Shown here one piece after another: positions 45,425-54,325 of a stretch of DNA of 64,000 nucleotides (positions are counted from its first letter, which is position 1; the number at the start of each line of letters is the position of its first letter). The stretch is from assembly GCF_008364685.1 (NCBI RefSeq), contig NZ_VTTL01000005.1, positions 124,001 to 188,000 of the forward strand, in the 5' to 3' direction. Under the pieces are notes generated by a model. That model worked only from the letters and a program-made list of their open reading frames with translations. It was not told the DNA's origin and did not search any database. A program made the translations under genes and the position numbers. The stretch is from Xanthobacter oligotrophicus (GTDB taxonomy: Bacteria > Pseudomonadota > Alphaproteobacteria > Rhizobiales > Xanthobacteraceae).

Positions 45425-48181
45425 TTACGCGGCCGTGGCCGGACGGTGGGTGGGGCGCGGGGCGATCCCGCGCTCGATGTCATGGAGGAGGCCGCCCTTG
45501 CGGGTGTAGACGGCGAAGGTGATGAGCAGGCAGCTCACATAGAAGCCGAGGAAGGCCCACAGCGCCGCTTCGGGTCCGCCCGTAAGGGCGATGGAGGTGC
45601 CGTAGCCCTTGGGGATGAAGAAGGCCCCGAAGGCGGCGATGGCCGAGGTGAAGCCGGTGATGGCCGCCGCCTCCTTCTCGGCCTGCCGGCGGCGCGTCTC
45701 GGCGTCGGCGGCGGGCATCAGGCGATCCATCTCCTTCGCCATGATGGCGGGGATCATCTGGAAGGTGGAGGCATTGCCCACGCCGGTGGCGAAGAACAGC
45801 ACCAGGAAGCAGCCGAAGAAGGCCCAGAACGCCCAGGGCTCTGCGCGCATGCCGATGGACCACAGCACGCCGGAGACGCCCGCCATCATCAGCACGAACA
45901 CATAGATGGTGACACGCCCGCCGCCGTAGCGGTCCGCGAGCCAGCCCGTGCCGGAGCGCGCCAGCGCGCCGACGAGGGGACCGAGGAAGGCATATTTGAG
46001 GGCGTTCACCTCGGGGAAGAGGATGTTGGTGAGCAGCGGAAAGCCCGCCGAATAGCCGATGAACGATCCGAAGGTGCCGGTGTAGAGCCAGCACATGATC
46101 CAGTTGTGCCTGCGCTGGAAGATCACCGCCTGCTCGCGGAACGAGGCCTTGGCGGAGGCGATGTCGTTCATGCCGAACCAGGCCGCGAAGGCCGACAGGA
46201 CGATGAAGGGCACGAAGATGAAGCCGGCATTCTGCAGCCACATGGGGGCCGGCCCGCCCGCCGTCTTCACGATGGCCGGATCGCCGCCGAACGCGCCGAA
46301 GATGCCCGTGGTGATGACGAGGGGCACCACGAACTGCACCACGCTGACCCCGAGGTTGCCGAGGCCGGCATTCAGCGCCAGCGCGTTGCCCTTCTCCGCC
46401 TTCGGAAAGAAGAAGGAGATGTTGGCCATGGAGGAGGCGAAGTTGCCGCCGCCGAAGCCGCACAGCAGGGCGAGGATCAGCAGCACCACATAGGGCGTAT
46501 CCGGGTTCTGCACCGCATAGCCGATGCCCACCGCCGGGATGATCAGCGACCAGGTGGTGAGCGTCGTCCACAGCCGCCCGCCGAAGATGGGCACCATGAA
46601 GGAATAGAAGATGCGCAGCGTCGCGCCGGTCAGGCCCGGCAGCGCGGCGAGCCAGAAGAGCTCGTCGGTGGTGAATTTGAAGCCCACCAGCGGCAGCTTG
46701 GCCACCACCACCGACCACACCTGCCAGATCGCGAAGGACAACAGCAGCGCCGGGATGGACAGCCACAGGTTGCGCCGGGCGATGGCGCGGCCGGTGGAGG
46801 CCCAGAAGCCCGGGTCCTCCGGCCGCCAGTCGGTGAGGATGGCGCCCTTGACCGGCGCCGGGGCGGTAATTGCGGCCGGCATGCCCTGCATTTCCGGCAG
46901 CTGGGGCAGCGTCTCCAGCGTCTGGCCCGTGGCCTCCCGCTCCATCTGGCGGATGGCGAAGTGCATCCACGCGAGGGCGCCCGTGGCGAGGACGAAAAGC
47001 AGCATGAAGCAGCTGGTCCACAGCCCGGTCAGGTCGTTGAGCACCCCGAACATGAGCGGCAGGACGAAGCCGCCGAGGCCGCCGATCATGCCCACGAGGC
47101 CGCCCACGGCGCCCACGTTGTTCGGGTAGTAGACCGGGATGTGCTTGTAGACGGCCGCCTTGCCCAGGGCCATGAAGAAGCCGAGGACGAAGATGGTGAC
47201 GGTGAAGCCCACCACGCCCATCTGCATGTGGAAGGCCATGGGGCCATGGATGCCCTGCACCACATAGTCGGTAGGCGGATAGGACAGGACGAAGGTGGCC
47301 GCCACCGAGACCAGGAAGGTCCAGTACATCACCCGGCGCGCGCCATAGACATCGGAGAGATGGCCGCCATAGGCGCGGAACAGGCTGGCCGGCACCGAGA
47401 AGAAGGCGGCGATCATGCCCGCGCTCTTGATGTCGAGGCCGTAGACCTTCACCAGATACTGGGGCAGCCACAGCGCCAGCGCGACGAAGGCGCCGAAGAC
47501 GAAGAAATAATAGAGCGAAAAGCGCCACACCTGGATGTTCTTGAGCGGCTCCAGCTCCAGCCACGCGCTCTTCGGCCGGATGCCGAGGCGGCGGCGCTCC
47601 ACCAGGACCGGATCGTCCTTGGTGGTGACGAAGAAGATGACGGCCATCACCACCAGCGCCGCCGCCCACACCTGCGCCACCATCTGCCAGCCGAAGGCGA
47701 CGAGGACGAAGGGGGCGAGGAACTTGGTGACCGCCGCGCCCACGTTGCCGGCGCCGAAGATGCCCAGCGCCGTGCCCTGCTTCTGCGGCGGATACCAGCG
47801 CGAGACATAGGCGACGCCCACCGCGAACGACCCGCCGGCGATGCCGACGCCGAGGGCGGCGATGAGGAATTGCGGGTAGGTGGTGGCGTAGGTCAGCAGG
47901 AAGGTGGCGACCGCCGCCGCGAGCATGGTCAGGGTGAAGACGATGCGCCCGCCATAGAGGTCGGTCCAGATGCCCAGCGCCACGCGGATGAGCGAGCCGG
48001 TGAGGATGGGCGTGCCCACCAGGAGGCCGAACTGCGTGTCCGAAAGCCCCAGGTCCTGGCGGATGCGGATGCCGATGATGGAGAAGATCGTCCACACCGC
48101 AAAGCATACGGTGAAGGCGACGGTGCTCATGGCGAGGGAGGTCCGCTGGTCGGCGGCGCTCACGTCTCGAGTGGGTTGCAT
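45425..48181 (-). CDS. narK: Fused NarK1-NarK2 nitrate/nitrite transporter
   Basis: A 918-residue protein with two complete MFS domains of about 12 helices each. The first (about 1-430) has IIGIRIRQDLGLSDTQFGLLVGTP and GTALGIFGAGNVGAAVTKFL. After a linker with FWASTGRAIARRNLW, the second (about 480-918) has LCGFGGGNFASSMANISFFFPK and GNALALNAGLGNLGVSVVQF, the NarK nitrate signature repeats. As in Paracoccus, the first half is expected to be a nitrate/proton symporter and the second a nitrate/nitrite antiporter. It is the first gene of the nar operon, with an FNR box 77-90 bases upstream. Confidence 0.95.
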   Translation of the reverse strand: MQPTRDVSAADQRTSLAMSTVAFTVCFAVWTIFSIIGIRIRQDLGLSDTQFGLLVGTPILTGSLIRVALGIWTDLYGGRIVFTLTMLAAAVATFLLTYATTYPQFLIAALGVGIAGGSFAVGVAYVSRWYPPQKQGTALGIFGAGNVGAAVTKFLAPFVLVAFGWQMVAQVWAAALVVMAVIFFVTTKDDPVLVERRRLGIRPKSAWLELEPLKNIQVWRFSLYYFFVFGAFVALALWLPQYLVKVYGLDIKSAGMIAAFFSVPASLFRAYGGHLSDVYGARRVMYWTFLVSVAATFVLSYPPTDYVVQGIHGPMAFHMQMGVVGFTVTIFVLGFFMALGKAAVYKHIPVYYPNNVGAVGGLVGMIGGLGGFVLPLMFGVLNDLTGLWTSCFMLLFVLATGALAWMHFAIRQMEREATGQTLETLPQLPEMQGMPAAITAPAPVKGAILTDWRPEDPGFWASTGRAIARRNLWLSIPALLLSFAIWQVWSVVVAKLPLVGFKFTTDELFWLAALPGLTGATLRIFYSFMVPIFGGRLWTTLTTWSLIIPAVGIGYAVQNPDTPYVVLLILALLCGFGGGNFASSMANISFFFPKAEKGNALALNAGLGNLGVSVVQFVVPLVITTGIFGAFGGDPAIVKTAGGPAPMWLQNAGFIFVPFIVLSAFAAWFGMNDIASAKASFREQAVIFQRRHNWIMCWLYTGTFGSFIGYSAGFPLLTNILFPEVNALKYAFLGPLVGALARSGTGWLADRYGGGRVTIYVFVLMMAGVSGVLWSIGMRAEPWAFWAFFGCFLVLFFATGVGNASTFQMIPAIMAKEMDRLMPAADAETRRRQAEKEAAAITGFTSAIAAFGAFFIPKGYGTSIALTGGPEAALWAFLGFYVSCLLITFAVYTRKGGLLHDIERGIAPRPTHRPATAA

Positions 48182-48257
48182 GGCCTGATCTCGCCTGTTG
48201 CAAGGGCACGGCTTCGTCGTGCGCCGGGCAAGTTCGTCCGCGCGGGGCCATTGAGCT

Positions 48258-48271
48258 TTGACTTAAATCAG
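48258..48271 (-). promoter_or_regulatory. FNR/NNR-type box of the nar operon
   Basis: TTGACTTAAATCAG on the plus strand (CTGATTTAAGTCAA toward narK) matches 8 of 10 FNR consensus positions. If centred at -41.5 it predicts a narK transcript start near 48223 with a 40-base leader. Confidence 0.75.
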
Positions 48272-48371
48272 TAAAAAGCTTGCGAGCGACGAAGTGTGGG
48301 ATGATTTAAGCCATTAATGTCTCTCGATTATATGATTCAGTATTTGGATTTTACATATTTACTGCTGCCGA

Positions 48372-48385
48372 TTGACATTTATCAA
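48372..48385 (+). promoter_or_regulatory. FNR/NNR-type box before the Crp/Fnr regulator gene
   Basis: TTGACATTTATCAA matches 9 of 10 positions of TTGAT-N4-ATCAA. It lies 43-56 bases before the preferred ATG (48428) of the regulator in an AT-rich stretch. Autoregulation, or a distal second site for narK, is likely. Confidence 0.75.
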
Positions 48386-48427
48386 ACGGTGGCTTCTATT
48401 GGCTCATCCGCTCCGATCGAGGCACGC

Positions 48428-49069
48428 ATGAGGCCCGAAGACGCCGCCGCCATACGCGACCTGCTCCTTTTTCGGGATGCGCGGGAGGACACGTTCGCAG
48501 AGTTGGTGCGCGCCGGGTTTCTCCAGCGGTTCCCGCCGGGCGTCACGCTGATCAATGAGAGCGAACCGGCCGATTTTCTGCACGTGGTGGTGGAGGGGCT
48601 GGTGGAGTTGTTCGCCACCTCCGGCGATCGCGAGACCACCATGAGCATCGTCGAGCCGGTGGGCACCTTCATCCTCGCCGCGGTGTTGAACGACCAGGTC
48701 TATCTCCAGTCGGCGCGCACGCTGGAGAAGGCGCAGATCCTGATGATTCCGGCGGAGAAGGTACGCGAGGCGCTGGGCACCGACCCTGCCTTCACCCATG
48801 CCGTGGTCACCGAACTCGCGCGCGGCTACCGGCGCGCCATCAAGGAGGTGAAGAACCAGAAGCTGCGGACCGGAGCGGAGCGGCTTGCCAACTGGCTGCT
48901 ACGGCAAGCGGTTCCAAGCGATACGGAGGCTCGGGTCAGGCTCAGGTTCGAGAAGCGGGTCTTGTCCTCGCTGCTCGGCATGACGCCAGAAAATCTGTCG
49001 CGCGCCCTTTCCGCTCTCAAGCCCCACGGCGTTGTCATTCTGGGGCCTGAAATCCTGATCCAGGATTAA
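48428..49069 (+). CDS. Crp/Fnr family regulator without cysteines
   Basis: A 213-residue regulator: an N-terminal cyclic-nucleotide-type sensory barrel (PPGVTLINESEPADFLHVVVEGLVE), a dimerisation helix and a C-terminal winged HTH (LLGMTPENLSRALSALKPHGV). The recognition helix has E, S and R as in FNR (E-xx-SR), predicting TTGAT-type half sites. There is no Cys, so no FNR-type [4Fe-4S] cluster; a heme-dependent NO sensor of the DNR/NnrR kind is more likely. An earlier ATG (48317) is in frame, but that would place an FNR box and the AT-rich promoter inside the gene. GAGG precedes ATG 48428. Confidence 0.88.
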   Translation: MRPEDAAAIRDLLLFRDAREDTFAELVRAGFLQRFPPGVTLINESEPADFLHVVVEGLVELFATSGDRETTMSIVEPVGTFILAAVLNDQVYLQSARTLEKAQILMIPAEKVREALGTDPAFTHAVVTELARGYRRAIKEVKNQKLRTGAERLANWLLRQAVPSDTEARVRLRFEKRVLSSLLGMTPENLSRALSALKPHGVVILGPEILIQD

Positions 49070-49246
49070 GCGGCGCTGCTGCGCTTTGCCAATCCCAGTC
49101 CGCTTGTCGACGGACCGGAATGACGTACGCCCGAGCGCGGCCGTTCTCTTCCTTGCGGCGGTATCTTTGGCATCCGCCGAATGCCCCGGTTCACGGATTG
49201 CGGTGGTGACCCGCCCCGGTCTTAGAACGGTGGCGAGAGGGGGCGC

Positions 49247-49660
49247 TCAGGTCTCCCGTCCGGTCGCAATAAAGCGGATGGTCAGCACCCGCGCCGCTGC
49301 GACGCGGGCGAAGGCCTCGGTCATCAGCACCGGCGTGCAGTTGCTCAGGGCGAGAATGGCGGCGGCCACGAAGGCCCGTTGAAGGTCCGGCGGGCCGGTC
49401 AGCACCGAATAGGTGGCCAGCGGCTTGCCGCGCAGCTCGCCCTTGCCGGTGAGGCCGAAGCGCAGAGTGATCTCGAAGCCCATCGTTCCCGGCGGGGGAA
49501 CCCAGCAGGCGAACAGCGCGCGGGACAGGTCATCGAAGGAATTGACCGGCACCGCGTTTGCCGGCGATCGGGCGGGTGGCTCGGCGCGGGCATTCCCGCC
49601 CGACACCGATGCGAGCAGAGCGATCACGAGCGCCGCAAGGAGCTTATGCAACGAGGCCAT
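49247..49660 (-). CDS. Small exported protein of unknown function
   Basis: A 137-residue protein with a signal peptide (1-26, ending ARA). The mature part has VNSFDDLSRALFACWVPPPGTMGFEITLRFGL and a C-terminal VLTIRFIATGRET, which suggests a small alpha/beta periplasmic domain resembling TonB/TolA C-termini. Two Cys residues could form a disulphide. Similar short proteins occur in rhizobia without known function. It is convergent with the Crp/Fnr gene. Confidence 0.65.
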   Translation of the reverse strand: MASLHKLLAALVIALLASVSGGNARAEPPARSPANAVPVNSFDDLSRALFACWVPPPGTMGFEITLRFGLTGKGELRGKPLATYSVLTGPPDLQRAFVAAAILALSNCTPVLMTEAFARVAAARVLTIRFIATGRET

Positions 49661-49786
49661 GCCGGGTTGAGAGTGGAACCATGGATCATACTCGGTACGT
49701 CACGCGCGCCCTTCAGCCAAGCGGATTGAGCCGGGCGCGGCGGACGTGATTGCGGCAACGCCCTTTTTGAATTTCCAAGCGGGCGC

Positions 49787-50491
49787 TCAGATGGATCGGG
49801 TGAGGCCGCCGTCGACGCGGATGTTCTGGCCCGTGATGTAGCCTGCGCCCTCCGAGGCCAGGAAGGCGACGGTGGCCGCGATCTCCTGGCTCGTGCCATA
49901 GCGCTGCATGGGCACGCCTTGCCGGCGCTCCTCGGTGGCGGGCAGGCTGTCGATCCAGCCGGGGAGGACGTTGTTCATCCGCACGTTGTCGGGCGCGTAG
50001 GTGTCGGCGAAGATCTTGGTGAAAGCGGCGAGGCCGGCACGAAATACGGCCGAGGTCGGAAACATGGCGGTGGGCTCGAACGCCCAGGCCGAGGAAATGT
50101 TGATGATCACGCCGGACTTCTGCGCCTGCATGATGGGGGTGACGAGGCGCGTCGGGCGGATCACGTTCATCAGGTAGACGTCGAGCCCGGTGTGCCACTG
50201 GGCGTCGCTGATCTCCAGCACCGGGGCCCTCGGTCCATGGCCCGCACTGTTCACCAGGACGTCGATGCGGCCCCAGCGTGCCATTGCATCATCGACAAGG
50301 CGCTTCAGGTCGTCGTTCGACTGGTTGGAGCCGGTCAGGCCAAACCCGCCCAGTTCCTGCGCGAGCGCCTCGCCTTTGCCGGATGATGACAGGATGCCCA
50401 CCTTGAAGCCGTCGCCTGCGAGCCGGCGGGCGGCTTCCGCGCCCATGCCGCTGCCGCCTGCCGTGACCAGCGCGACCTTGTCTCCTGCCAT
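49787..50491 (-). CDS. SDR-family protein lacking the catalytic Tyr and Lys
   Basis: A 234-residue Rossmann protein. The cofactor motif is TAGGSGMG (residues 10-17); VLVNSAGHGP is the NAG motif, and NISSAW carries the catalytic Ser. At the position of the essential YxxxK, 13 residues after S134, it has S147-AVF-R151. PGWIDSLP and YITGQNIRVDGG are conserved. It may bind NAD(P) without normal dehydrogenase activity, or use another mechanism. GAAGAGG precedes ATG 50491. It is monocistronic, flanked by unrelated genes. Confidence 0.85.
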   Translation of the reverse strand: MAGDKVALVTAGGSGMGAEAARRLAGDGFKVGILSSSGKGEALAQELGGFGLTGSNQSNDDLKRLVDDAMARWGRIDVLVNSAGHGPRAPVLEISDAQWHTGLDVYLMNVIRPTRLVTPIMQAQKSGVIINISSAWAFEPTAMFPTSAVFRAGLAAFTKIFADTYAPDNVRMNNVLPGWIDSLPATEERRQGVPMQRYGTSQEIAATVAFLASEGAGYITGQNIRVDGGLTRSI

Positions 50492-50673
50492 GGCCTCTTC
50501 TCCCATCGGATGGCGCTCGCCGCGCCGGAGTGCATTTTTCCCGTGCTCGACGGGGATATCGTGCCTTCTCTCAATACCTTGCACGAGCGTGCCATGTCCT
50601 GCCACACCAATTCGGAGGCCAGGCTGCCGGGTGCGAACGGCTGCAAAGCTCAGGCTGGGAACGATGCCTGCGC

Positions 50674-51504
50674 TCAGGCGCGCTTGGGCGTGCCGATGGC
50701 CTTGCCGTCCGGGCCGAAGAAGGGGTGCGGACCGTCATAGGCGCCGATGAAGCTGCGGTGGGTCACCACCCGGCCATCCGTGAACAGGTGCAGGGACAGG
50801 CTCGGCGGCTCCATGTGGAAGGTGGGCGGCGCTTGCGGATCGAGGGCGAGGCTCACGGAATGGGCGGGGGCCGGCCCGATGGTGGCGGTGACGCCGGCGA
50901 AGGTGGTGGTCACCGCTCGGTGGACATGGCCGCAGGTGAAGCCCAGCACTTGGGGCCAGTGGCCGAACACCTCTTCCAGCCGCGCCGCGTCGGACAGGTT
51001 CTGCACGTCCATGTGCCGGATGCCGGTGAGGAACGGCGGATGGTGGGCGCTGACGAAGGCCGGCCGCCCGGGCGCCGCGCCCAGCGCGCGGTCGAGGAAG
51101 GCGAGGCCCTCTTCGCCCAGCGCACCATGGGGGCGGCCGTGGACGGTGGAATCCAGCATCACCAGCCGCAGCGGGAAATCCTCGACCACATAATTCACCC
51201 GCCCGCCGTCGCACCGCGCCGCGATCTCAGGGAAGGCGGCGAGCAGTCCTGCGGACGAGTCGTGGTTCCCCGGAATGGGAAACAGCGGCATGGGCAGCGC
51301 CGCCGTGATCGCCCGGAAGCGGGCATATTCGGCCGGGTCGTCGAAATCCGTCAGGTCGCCGGTGACGATCACCACGTCGGGCCGGGGCGCGAGGGCGAGG
51401 ATGTGGGCGACCGCGGCTTCCAGATAAAGCGCCGTGTCCACCACCCCATAGGCGAGGGTGCCGGGGCGGCGGATGTGGGTGTCGGTGAGTTGGGCGATGA
51501 GCAT
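50674..51504 (-). CDS. GpdQ/CpdA-like metallophosphodiesterase
   Basis: A 276-residue two-metal phosphodiesterase. Metal ligands are in LTDTHIR (D-x-H), VIVTGDLTDF (GDLxD), PIPGNHD, SAHHPP and FTCGHVHR (GHxH). The early segment LAYGVVDTALYLEAAV and overall order resemble GpdQ glycerophosphodiesterase and CpdA cAMP phosphodiesterase. It is cytoplasmic, with no signal peptide. It is the last gene of the LacI-ABC cluster, 38 bases after the ATPase, so a role on the imported substrate is likely. Confidence 0.88.
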   Translation of the reverse strand: MLIAQLTDTHIRRPGTLAYGVVDTALYLEAAVAHILALAPRPDVVIVTGDLTDFDDPAEYARFRAITAALPMPLFPIPGNHDSSAGLLAAFPEIAARCDGGRVNYVVEDFPLRLVMLDSTVHGRPHGALGEEGLAFLDRALGAAPGRPAFVSAHHPPFLTGIRHMDVQNLSDAARLEEVFGHWPQVLGFTCGHVHRAVTTTFAGVTATIGPAPAHSVSLALDPQAPPTFHMEPPSLSLHLFTDGRVVTHRSFIGAYDGPHPFFGPDGKAIGTPKRA

Positions 51505-51542
51505 GGGGCAGGATCAGACGAGGCAGGACCGGGTTAAGACCA

Positions 51543-52604
51543 TCAGGCGAGGCTGATTCGGGCAGGATCGAGGATAAGCCCCACGGCGGTGCCGGGGGCC
51601 AGCGTTCCATCCGCGGGTGCCTCCACCAGGATGCGGGTCCCGGCCGGGTCCTTGAGGGTGACCTTCTGGCGGGCGCCCTGGAATTCCACCTGCACCACCT
51701 CGAACACGAGGCTGGCATCCGCCGCGCTCGCGAGCCGCGCCGCCTCGGGACGGAACAGCAGCCGCGCCGCACCTTGCCCGCCCGGGGCGGTGGCGGGTGG
51801 CGAAAGATCCGGCGGCAACGGAACGGAACCGGCGGCGGTCTCGAAGCGGCCATCCGTCACCGTGCCCGCGAGGCGGTTGGTGACGCCCACGAAATCGGCC
51901 ACGAAATCGTCGGCGGGGCGGAAATACACATCGCGCGGGGTGCCCACCTGCGCGATGGCGCCGTTGCGCATCACCACGATCCGGTCGCCCAGGGCCAGAG
52001 CCTCGGCCTGGTCGTGGGTGACATAGATGGCGGTGATGGCGAGGCGTTTCAGCAGCGCGTCGATCTCGCCACGCAGATGCTCGCGCAGGGCTGCGTCCAG
52101 CGCGGTGAGCGGCTCGTCCAGGAGGATCACGCGCGGCTCCACGGCGAGGGCGCGGGCCAGCGCCACCCGCTGGCGCTGGCCGCCGGAAAGCTGGTCGATG
52201 CGCCGCTGCGCCAGCGCGCCGATGCGCATCATCTCCAGCACGCCCGCGGCCTGCGCGCGCCGCGCCGCCTGCGCCATGCCGCGCACGCGCAGGCCGTAGG
52301 CCACATTGTCGATGACGCTCATGTTGGGGAACAGGGCATAGGACTGGAACACCATGCCCACGTTGCGCTTCTCGATGGGCAGGGCGGTCACGTCCGCCCC
52401 GTCGAAGCGGATATGCCCGCCCGCGTCGGGGGCCTCCAGCCCGGCGATGAGGCGCAGCAGGGTGGTCTTGCCGCAGCCCGAGGGGCCGAGCAGCACAAGG
52501 GTCTCGCCCGCCCTGACGTCGAGATCGAGGGGCGCGAGGGCTTTTGTGCCGTCGGCGAAGGTCTTGCCGCAGCCGGCGACCGTGATGGCGGCGCCCCGGT
52601 TCAT
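51543..52604 (-). CDS. ABC transporter ATPase, Fe/polyamine/phosphonate type
   Basis: A 353-residue ATPase. Walker A is GPSGCGKTT, the Q-loop VFQSYALFPNMSV, the signature LSGGQRQRVALARAL, Walker B VILLDEPLTALD and the H-loop VTHDQ. A C-terminal TOBE-like domain of about 110 residues (LFRPEAARL, VVQVEFQGARQKVTL) follows. It powers the two permeases upstream and overlaps the second permease by four bases (ATGA). Confidence 0.93.
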   Translation of the reverse strand: MNRGAAITVAGCGKTFADGTKALAPLDLDVRAGETLVLLGPSGCGKTTLLRLIAGLEAPDAGGHIRFDGADVTALPIEKRNVGMVFQSYALFPNMSVIDNVAYGLRVRGMAQAARRAQAAGVLEMMRIGALAQRRIDQLSGGQRQRVALARALAVEPRVILLDEPLTALDAALREHLRGEIDALLKRLAITAIYVTHDQAEALALGDRIVVMRNGAIAQVGTPRDVYFRPADDFVADFVGVTNRLAGTVTDGRFETAAGSVPLPPDLSPPATAPGGQGAARLLFRPEAARLASAADASLVFEVVQVEFQGARQKVTLKDPAGTRILVEAPADGTLAPGTAVGLILDPARISLA

Positions 52605-53407
52605 CGCGCCGCGCTCTGCACGGTGCGGCCGAACAGCTGGAGGGCGACGAGGAGGGGCACGATCATGACGAAGAATACCAGCGTGTAGGCGCTCGCGATT
52701 TCGAGGCGCATGGAGGCGTAGCTGTCGGCAAGGCCCACCGGCAGCGTCTTGGTAAGGGGCGTGTGCAGCATCCAGGTGAGGTTGAACTCGCCGATGGAGA
52801 GGGTCACCACCATCAGCGCCCCGGCGAGGATGCCGCCCCGCGCATTGGGCACCACCACATGGAAGAAGCGTTGCAGCGGCGAGGCGCCCAGCGAGGCGGC
52901 GCCCTCTTCCAGCGTGCGCACGTCGACGGCGGCGAGCACCGCCATCACCGCCCGCAGCATGAAGGGCAGGGTGTAGAGCACGTGCCCGGTGAGGATGAAG
53001 AGCGGGCTCATGCGGAATTCGCGGATGCCGCCGTAGGCCAGGATGAGGGCCAGCGCCAGCGCGAGGCCGGGGATGGCGACGGGCAGGGTCACCACCTCCT
53101 CCACCAGCCGCGTCAGCCGCGAGGGCTTCCGCGCCAGCGCCCATGCGGCGGGAACGCCGATGAGCAGGGTGACACTGAGGGTGCCGAGCGCGATGGCGAT
53201 GGAGAGGAGGATGGTGTCGGAATAAAGCGCCAGCACCTCGCCGATCCACTTCAGCGTGAGGCCGGAGGAGACGCCGCGAAAGTAATTGACGGTGAAGCCG
53301 GCGAGGATGGAGGCGCCCGCCGGCACCATCAGGAAGGCGCAGGCCAGCAGCGTCACCATCAACTGGAATGCGAAGGTGAGGCGGTGGGGTTTCATCGACG
53401 CGGTCAT
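52601..53407 (-). CDS. ABC transporter permease, second
   Basis: A 268-residue membrane protein with six helices. The EAA loop reads LEEGAASLGASPLQRFFHVVVPNARGGI, which couples to the ATPase. It resembles the PotC/FbpB-type permeases. It starts four bases after the first permease and overlaps the ATPase gene. Confidence 0.91.
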   Translation of the reverse strand: MTASMKPHRLTFAFQLMVTLLACAFLMVPAGASILAGFTVNYFRGVSSGLTLKWIGEVLALYSDTILLSIAIALGTLSVTLLIGVPAAWALARKPSRLTRLVEEVVTLPVAIPGLALALALILAYGGIREFRMSPLFILTGHVLYTLPFMLRAVMAVLAAVDVRTLEEGAASLGASPLQRFFHVVVPNARGGILAGALMVVTLSIGEFNLTWMLHTPLTKTLPVGLADSYASMRLEIASAYTLVFFVMIVPLLVALQLFGRTVQSAAR

Positions 53408-53411
53408 CACG

Positions 53412-54230
53412 TCATCCTGCCGCCGCGACGCCGGAGCCGGCGAGATTGCGCGCCAGCGCCAGCACCACCCAGGTGATGAGGCCAAGCGCGATGGAGAGGG
53501 CGGCCGCCGTGGCGAAGTTCGCGTTCAAGGTGAACTCCGTATAGATGGTCATGGCCAGCACATCGATGCGTGTGGCGAGTGTGAAGGCGGTGCCGAAGGC
53601 ACCCATGGCGGTGGCAAACGCAATGGCGCCGGAGGCCATGAGCGCCGGGGCGATGCCGGGCAGGGTCACGTCCCGCAGTACCAGCGCGCGGCTTGCACCC
53701 AGCGAGCGGGCGGCCTCCTCCAGCGCCGGATCCAGCTTCTCCACCGCCGCCATGAGGGTGACCAGCACCCGGGGCAGGGAGAAATAGACATAGCCCGCGA
53801 ACAGCCCGGCCATGGAATAGGCGAACACCCACCGTCCCAGTCCGAGCCCCATGGAGAGGCCGGCGAGCAGCCCCTGCCGGCCGGCGAGCAGGATGACCAT
53901 GAAGCCCACCACCACGCCGGGAAAGGCCAGCGGCAGGGTCAGCAGGGACACCAGCAGCGGCCGGCCGAAGAAGCGGTTGCGGGCGAGGAACAGCGCCACC
54001 ACCGTGCCGATGGCCAGCGTCGCCGCCGTCACCGCGGCGGAAAGGAGCAGCGTGGCGACCAGGGTCGCGAAATGGCGCGGATTGGTGAGGATGGCGAGAT
54101 ATTCCGCCATGCCGTTGGGGCCTGATCCGGCCACGCCCACCAACCGCACCATGGGCAGCAGGAAGAACGCCGCCACGAACAGGAACAGCGGCAGGAGGAA
54201 CAGGCGGGCGAGGCGGTCGGCGCTGTGCAT
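53412..54230 (-). CDS. ABC transporter permease, first
   Basis: A 272-residue membrane protein with six helices. Its EAA loop is LEEAARSLGASRALVLRDVTLPGIAPAL. It pairs with the second permease to form the channel. An intercistronic hairpin separates it from the solute-binding protein gene by 95 bases. Confidence 0.91.
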   Translation of the reverse strand: MHSADRLARLFLLPLFLFVAAFFLLPMVRLVGVAGSGPNGMAEYLAILTNPRHFATLVATLLLSAAVTAATLAIGTVVALFLARNRFFGRPLLVSLLTLPLAFPGVVVGFMVILLAGRQGLLAGLSMGLGLGRWVFAYSMAGLFAGYVYFSLPRVLVTLMAAVEKLDPALEEAARSLGASRALVLRDVTLPGIAPALMASGAIAFATAMGAFGTAFTLATRIDVLAMTIYTEFTLNANFATAAALSIALGLITWVVLALARNLAGSGVAAAG

Positions 54231-54274
54231 GAGGTGGTCTCAAGGATACGCGCGGGAAAACTGCGCAAGGACAG

Positions 54275-54312
54275 GCCGGCTCCCTCCCCCGCAGGCGGGA
54301 GAGGGAGCCGGC
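54275..54312 (-). other. Strong intercistronic hairpin in the ABC operon
   Basis: GCCGGCTCCCTC (54275-54286) pairs perfectly with 54301-54312; inside, CCCGC and GCGGG extend the stem. No T-run follows. Placed between the binding-protein and permease genes, it probably protects the upstream mRNA or reduces read-through, as in other binding-protein operons. Confidence 0.65.
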
Positions 54313-54325
54313 GAGGTTCATCCCC

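Noticed and set aside
45425-48181. NarK as two genes joined by a sequencing error
   Set aside because: NarK1-NarK2 fusions are known in Paracoccus and relatives; the linker is in frame and contains no frameshift sign.
48317-48427. N-terminal extension of the Crp/Fnr regulator
   Set aside because: The stretch is AT-rich, holds an FNR-type box, and its translation (YMIQYLDFTYLLLPIDIYQT) does not resemble the family N-terminus.
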